From contig JBGTLA010000164.1 in the NCBI GenBank assembly GCA_041744375.1, forward strand, positions 1 to 51,514: 51,514 nt of DNA. Reading direction: 5' to 3'. Shown here in pieces: positions 50,106-51,514 of this stretch (within the stretch, counting starts at the first letter, position 1; each line of letters starts with the position of its first letter). A program made the position numbers and the translations under genes. This DNA is from JBGTLA01 sp041744375 (GTDB taxonomy: Bacteria; Actinomycetota; Acidimicrobiia; Spongiisociales; ZC4RG35). Under the pieces are notes generated by a model. That model did not search any database. It was not told the origin of the DNA and saw only the letters and a list, made by a program, of their open reading frames with translations.

Positions 50106-51454
50106 GGTTGGTGGGTTCCCTCCACCACCTCGTGGGGGAGGATTCGGTATGACTCCGCCAGCAGGTCGACTCGGGTGAGGTTGCCGTGGCGGTCCACCAC
50201 CGCGTCGGGGTGTTCTTCGACCAGGAAGGCCTCCAATCCCCGAGCAGCCCCGTCGAAATAGAGGTAGCGCCGGGCGGCGCGCAGGACGTCGGTGAGATGG
50301 GTGACGTCATCGCCGCGAATGGCAACCGTCTCCATCTTCTCCGGTGCCATCCGATCGGCCTCGAGCTCCAGGGCGTCGAACACTTGGCGGGACTGCAGCT
50401 CGTCGGGGAGTTCGGGGGCTCCGACATGTGCTACCCGCTGCACCTCGGCGTCGGCGTCGATGAGGACGGCCAGTTCCGAGCGCACGGAGGATGCCGGCGC
50501 CGTGCGCTTCGACGAGTCGGCGGCGATCGTGAACAGTTCGTCGACCCGATGGTCGTAGGTGTGGAAGGCCCGGGCGTGAGCGAGGGCGGCGTCGGCCATG
50601 GCCTGCATCCCTTCCATGTTCGCCAACAACCCCTCGACCTGGGCGGCGATGTCGGGCCCCAGTACCACGTAGTGACGGTCTCTCTCGAAGAGCAGGTCGG
50701 TCCCAGGTAGGTCGTCGGTGACCAAGACGGCGCCGGCCCCGATGGCCTCGAACACGCGCATCGTGATGGGGTAGTGGCGGGTGCCGCCTTCGTTGGGGAT
50801 GATCCGGGCCTCTTCGTACAGACGGGCCATCTCCTCGGAGGTGACCATCTCCCCGAAACCGAGCCGGTCGGTGGGGAAGGCAGCCTCGAGGGCGGCCACC
50901 ATCGCTTGACGGCTGCCATAGGGTCCGCCTCCCCACAGTTTGGCGCCCACCATCGCCACGTCGAAACGGCGCTCCGCCAGCGGCTTCGAGGGGTCGAGCA
51001 ACTCGGTGGGAATCCCAAATGGAAAGCGATGGACGGGCGCCGGCACGAAGTGGCTGAGGTGCCACGAGTGGGCCATGAGGACGGCGTCGGCCCGGTATCG
51101 GTCGGTGAGACGCAGGTTGGTGTGGAGGTGGTGCTCGCCGTGATGGAACCAGAAGAGGACCGGGACCCCGGGCGCGTCGCCTCGGATGCTCAAGGCGGGA
51201 TAGGGGCCCTCCACGAACAGGATGAAGGCCGTCTCCGGGTCGACGCTGTCGAAGTCGAGTCCATCGGTCTCTAGGCGCACTTCGGCCCCGCTCCGGCGCA
51301 GTGCCTCCTCCAGATACTTGCCGGGGTTGGTGTCGGTCTTGCGATAGACGATCACCACCTTCCTCCCTGCATGCCGGCCAGGCTCGGGGTGGTAGCCGGA
51401 GCGAGGGTCAGCGGGTGTGTGGAATACGCCGGCCCCGGCGGGAGGTCGGGCCAT
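50102..51454 (-). CDS. CgeB-like glycosyltransferase, 5' end uncertain
   Basis: About 450 residues from ATG 51454, but the frame stays open to the window edge, so the true start may lie outside or at an internal GTG near VVIVYRKTD. The core shows FILFVEGPYPALSI, VLFWFHHGEHHLHTNLRLTDRY, then the donor half RFDVAMVGAKLWGGGPYGSRQ, IIPNEGGTRHYPITMRVFEAIGAGAVLVTDDLPG, the family's Glyco_trans_1_2 signature. The C-terminal ~120 residues are a small mixed domain (LRAARRYLYFDGAARGLEAF). The stop overlaps the next ATG as ATGA. It probably acts in the same glycan pathway as the two downstream enzymes. Confidence 0.82.
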   Translation of the reverse strand: MARPPAGAGVFHTPADPRSGYHPEPGRHAGRKVVIVYRKTDTNPGKYLEEALRRSGAEVRLETDGLDFDSVDPETAFILFVEGPYPALSIRGDAPGVPVLFWFHHGEHHLHTNLRLTDRYRADAVLMAHSWHLSHFVPAPVHRFPFGIPTELLDPSKPLAERRFDVAMVGAKLWGGGPYGSRQAMVAALEAAFPTDRLGFGEMVTSEEMARLYEEARIIPNEGGTRHYPITMRVFEAIGAGAVLVTDDLPGTDLLFERDRHYVVLGPDIAAQVEGLLANMEGMQAMADAALAHARAFHTYDHRVDELFTIAADSSKRTAPASSVRSELAVLIDADAEVQRVAHVGAPELPDELQSRQVFDALELEADRMAPEKMETVAIRGDDVTHLTDVLRAARRYLYFDGAARGLEAFLVEEHPDAVVDRHGNLTRVDLLAESYRILPHEVVEGTHQP

Positions 51455-51514
51455 GTGGGGGAAGTGGGGGGCCAGATCAACCAGATCGACCGGGCCGGCG
51501 TCCGGCTGGGCCGG

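Noticed and set aside
1..51514. tRNA, rRNA, insertion sequence, integrase or phage genes
   Set aside because: None was recognised on either strand by motif; tRNA search by eye is not exhaustive, so a covariance-model scan would be needed to exclude them.

Overview
The window is GC-rich, gene-dense DNA from a high-GC Gram-positive bacterium. I infer Actinomycetota, most likely class Acidimicrobiia, probably an uncultured lineage. The grounds are S-layer homology (SLH) proteins with the cysteine-paired GCNPP...FCP signature, a CtpE-like P-type ATPase, frequent GTG starts, 4-nt ATGA/GTGA gene overlaps, and many TANNNT hexamers sitting 6-9 nt upstream of the start codon, as in leaderless transcription. 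No rRNA, tRNA, CRISPR array, insertion sequence or prophage was recognised.

Layout. (1) 1-1577: edge of a lasso-peptide-type maturation locus: the N-terminus of an asparagine-synthase-like cyclase, an HPr-kinase-like protein and a B2-type transglutaminase-like protease. (2) 1647-4574: a natural LipB-LipA fusion and an M24 aminopeptidase, followed by a 61-bp tandem repeat. (3) 9344 down to 4712, minus strand: a translationally coupled operon with MauE-like, Tat-exported methylamine-dehydrogenase-light-chain-like (fused to beta-propeller-type repeats), MauD-like thioredoxin, a membrane protein, a small protein and an SLH protein. This is the best candidate for an undescribed system. (4) 9404-15329: a PPOX protein, then sulfate uptake and activation (CysQ, SLC13/RCK transporter, CysD, a 20-codon Cys-Cys-ending mini-ORF, CysN, CysC). 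(5) 15361-19954: P-type ATPase and transketolase.

(6) 20072-40858: a large cell-surface glycan locus: Wzm/Wzt ABC exporter, three related DDDD-type glycosyltransferases, two GT4 enzymes, UDP-GlcNAc 2-epimerase, a heparinase II/III-like protein with a degenerate hydrolase domain, a PAPS-type sulfotransferase, an asparagine-synthase-like gene broken by two single-base frameshifts, a membrane acyltransferase with SGNH domain and a methyltransferase. The stretch 28.3-34 kb looks more AT-rich in codon use. (7) 40979-46052: three copies of a small coiled-coil/TM gene, the first frameshifted, bracketing an M23-SLH protein, a GT39-like enzyme and an O-methyltransferase. (8) 46135-51514: minus-strand glycosyltransferase operon including a GT2-polysaccharide pyruvyltransferase fusion and a CgeB-like enzyme running to the window edge.

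How it may fit together (inference): ManNAc from the epimerase, a pyruvyltransferase and SLH proteins suggest a pyruvylated secondary wall polymer to which SLH proteins bind. The CysDNC/CysQ cluster supplies and recycles PAPS/PAP, and the sulfotransferase next to the heparinase-like gene suggests a sulfated surface glycan.
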